Positions 5,997 through 6,677 of a stretch of 6,677 nucleotides of DNA are shown here, in pieces. The number at the start of each line of letters is the position of its first letter. The first letter of the stretch is position 1. A program made the position numbers and the translations under genes. A model generated the notes under the pieces. It ran no database searches, had not been told where the DNA came from, and saw only the letters and a program-made list of their open reading frames with translations. This DNA comes from Chloroflexota bacterium (GTDB lineage: Bacteria > Chloroflexota > Anaerolineae > Anaerolineales > E44-bin32): positions 1 through 6,677 of the forward strand of contig JAPLGR010000356.1 of NCBI GenBank assembly GCA_026390045.1, read 5' to 3'.

Positions 5997-6039
5997 GGCC
6001 GACGCGCGCTGGGCAATCGAGTGGTGGCGGGCGTCGGCC
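5997..6039 (+). repeat. Long GC-rich stem-loop after iolN
   Basis: GGCCGACGC (5997-6005) pairs perfectly with GCGTCGGCC (6031-6039). After one G-G mismatch, CGC (6007-6009) pairs with GCG (6027-6029), followed by two G-U pairs. It begins 16 bp after the iolN stop. There is no T-run after it, so it could be a non-canonical terminator, a 3'-end stabiliser of the iolN message or an attenuator before the AOR gene. Confidence 0.55.
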
Positions 6040-6071
6040 GGCGAAGATCATCCGGGGTTTGGGGGACGGCA

Positions 6072-6099
6072 GGCGACATCGTCCGGCAAGAGCGTCGCC
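6072..6099 (+). repeat. Second, shorter stem-loop before the AOR gene
   Basis: GGCGAC (6072-6077) and GTCGCC (6094-6099) are perfect 6-bp arms with a 16-base loop. In such GC-rich sequence this can occur by chance. With the preceding stem-loop, most of the 160-bp iolN-AOR gap is potentially structured. I see no sigma-70-like promoter in the gap. Confidence 0.3.
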
Positions 6100-6140
6100 G
6101 GGGCCGGTAAGGTGATCCGCCGGCAGTGGAGAGGTTGAGC

Positions 6141-6677
6141 ATGCAGCTGCTGCGCGTCGACATGACAACGGGGAAGACGAGCTGGGAGCCTGTCCCTTCG
6201 GTCTATGCCCAGCTTGGCGGCCGTGGGCTCACGTCCAGGATCCTGCTGGAGGAGATCCCGCCGACGTGCGATGCGTTGGGCCCTCACAACAAGCTGATCT
6301 TCGCGCCCGGGCTCCTCGGCGGAGCGGGGGTCACGACGGCCGGGCGGCTGTCGATCGGCGCCAAGAGCCCGCTGACCGGCGGTGTTAAGGAAGCCAATGC
6401 GGGGGGAACCGCCGGGGATCTGATCGGACGTTTGGCTCTCAAAGCGATCGTCGTGGAAGGCCAGCCTGCGGCGCGTGACTTCTTCATCCTCCTCGTCCGG
6501 GGTGATCAGGCGGAGCTCGTGCCTGCCGGCGACACGCGAGGCCTGGGGACCTATGCCACCGCCGAGCTGCTCGCGAAACGCTTCGGGGACGATTGCACGA
6601 TCCTGTCAATCGGCCAGGCAGGCGAGATGCTGCTCACGGGGGCGGCCATTGTCTGCACCGGCGAAGGCGAACAGCAC
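6141..6677 (+). CDS. Aldehyde:ferredoxin oxidoreductase family protein, N-terminal part, cut by window edge
   Basis: The 179 residues in view run without a stop to the window edge; the family is usually about 600 residues. These enzymes carry a tungsten (sometimes molybdenum) bis-pyranopterin and a 4Fe-4S cluster and oxidise aldehydes to acids with ferredoxin as acceptor. Seen: the N-terminal cofactor-binding domain in the usual order, with LLRVDMTTGK (3-12), GGRGL (26-30), GPHNKLIFAPGLLGG (47-61), a stretch with R69, KSPLTG (75-80) and EANAGGTAG (84-92), which contact the pterin in the family, and IVVEGQP (103-109). The cluster cysteines and catalytic C-terminal domains are outside the window. 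ATG 6141 has GGAGAGG (6128-6134) 6 nt upstream. A 160-bp structured gap separates it from iolN, so it may be in the same operon at a different level. The family call is strong; the aldehyde is unknown. Confidence 0.9.
   Translation, partial: MQLLRVDMTTGKTSWEPVPSVYAQLGGRGLTSRILLEEIPPTCDALGPHNKLIFAPGLLGGAGVTTAGRLSIGAKSPLTGGVKEANAGGTAGDLIGRLALKAIVVEGQPAARDFFILLVRGDQAELVPAGDTRGLGTYATAELLAKRFGDDCTILSIGQAGEMLLTGAAIVCTGEGEQH

Noticed and set aside
5997..6039. Intrinsic terminator after iolN
   Set aside because: The stem is strong but no T-rich run follows, so I list it only as a stem-loop.
4904..6163. Minus-strand open frame of 419 codons
   Set aside because: It covers iolN in antisense; the plus strand encodes all creatininase-fold metal motifs.

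Overview
The window is GC-rich bacterial DNA with tightly packed genes. It has a near-consensus sigma-70 promoter (TTGACA, 17 bp, TATACT) and good Shine-Dalgarno sequences. Nothing fixes the phylum. A tungsten-type aldehyde oxidoreductase and an IolN-like hydrolase suggest an anaerobic or facultative, possibly thermophilic, sugar-acid-using bacterium; that is inference. I see no tRNA, rRNA, mobile element or CRISPR array.

The layout is two divergent transcription units around a regulatory region at about 2477-2800. Leftward (minus strand): a LarA-family nickel-pincer 2-hydroxyacid racemase/epimerase (1157-2476), then a GlcF-like two-cluster iron-sulfur subunit (1-1140) that runs off the left edge. 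Rightward (plus strand): an IclR-family regulator (2801-3649), a single-domain cupin that starts on the base after the regulator's stop (3650-4012), a TIM-barrel-like protein of unknown function resembling the U32 peptidase group (4050-4964), a creatininase-family hydrolase very like IolN, 3-dehydro-scyllo-inosose (diketo-inositol) hydrolase (5015-5980), a 160-bp gap with two GC-rich stem-loops, and the N-terminal part of an aldehyde:ferredoxin oxidoreductase (6141-6677) that runs off the right edge. Both edge genes are partial.

Working hypothesis: this is an IclR-controlled catabolic locus for an inositol- or aldonate-type compound. IolN opens a diketo-cyclitol ring to a keto-aldonic acid. 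The cupin and TIM-barrel protein may isomerise or process the product. The LarA homologue may invert a 2-hydroxyacid centre, and the GlcF-like subunit, with an FAD subunit expected outside the window, may oxidise that hydroxyacid. The AOR would handle an aldehyde. Only the family assignments are well supported; the order of steps and the substrates are inferred. The usual inositol partners (IolG, IolM, IolO) and the nickel-pincer cofactor genes (larB, larC, larE) are not in the window.

The most interesting points are a LarA homologue with all nickel and catalytic residues but substituted substrate-side positions, an uncharacterised TIM-barrel protein between a cupin and IolN, operator-like repeats shared by the two sides of the divergent promoter region, and a seven-codon reading frame linking larA to the iron-sulfur gene through two ATGA overlaps.
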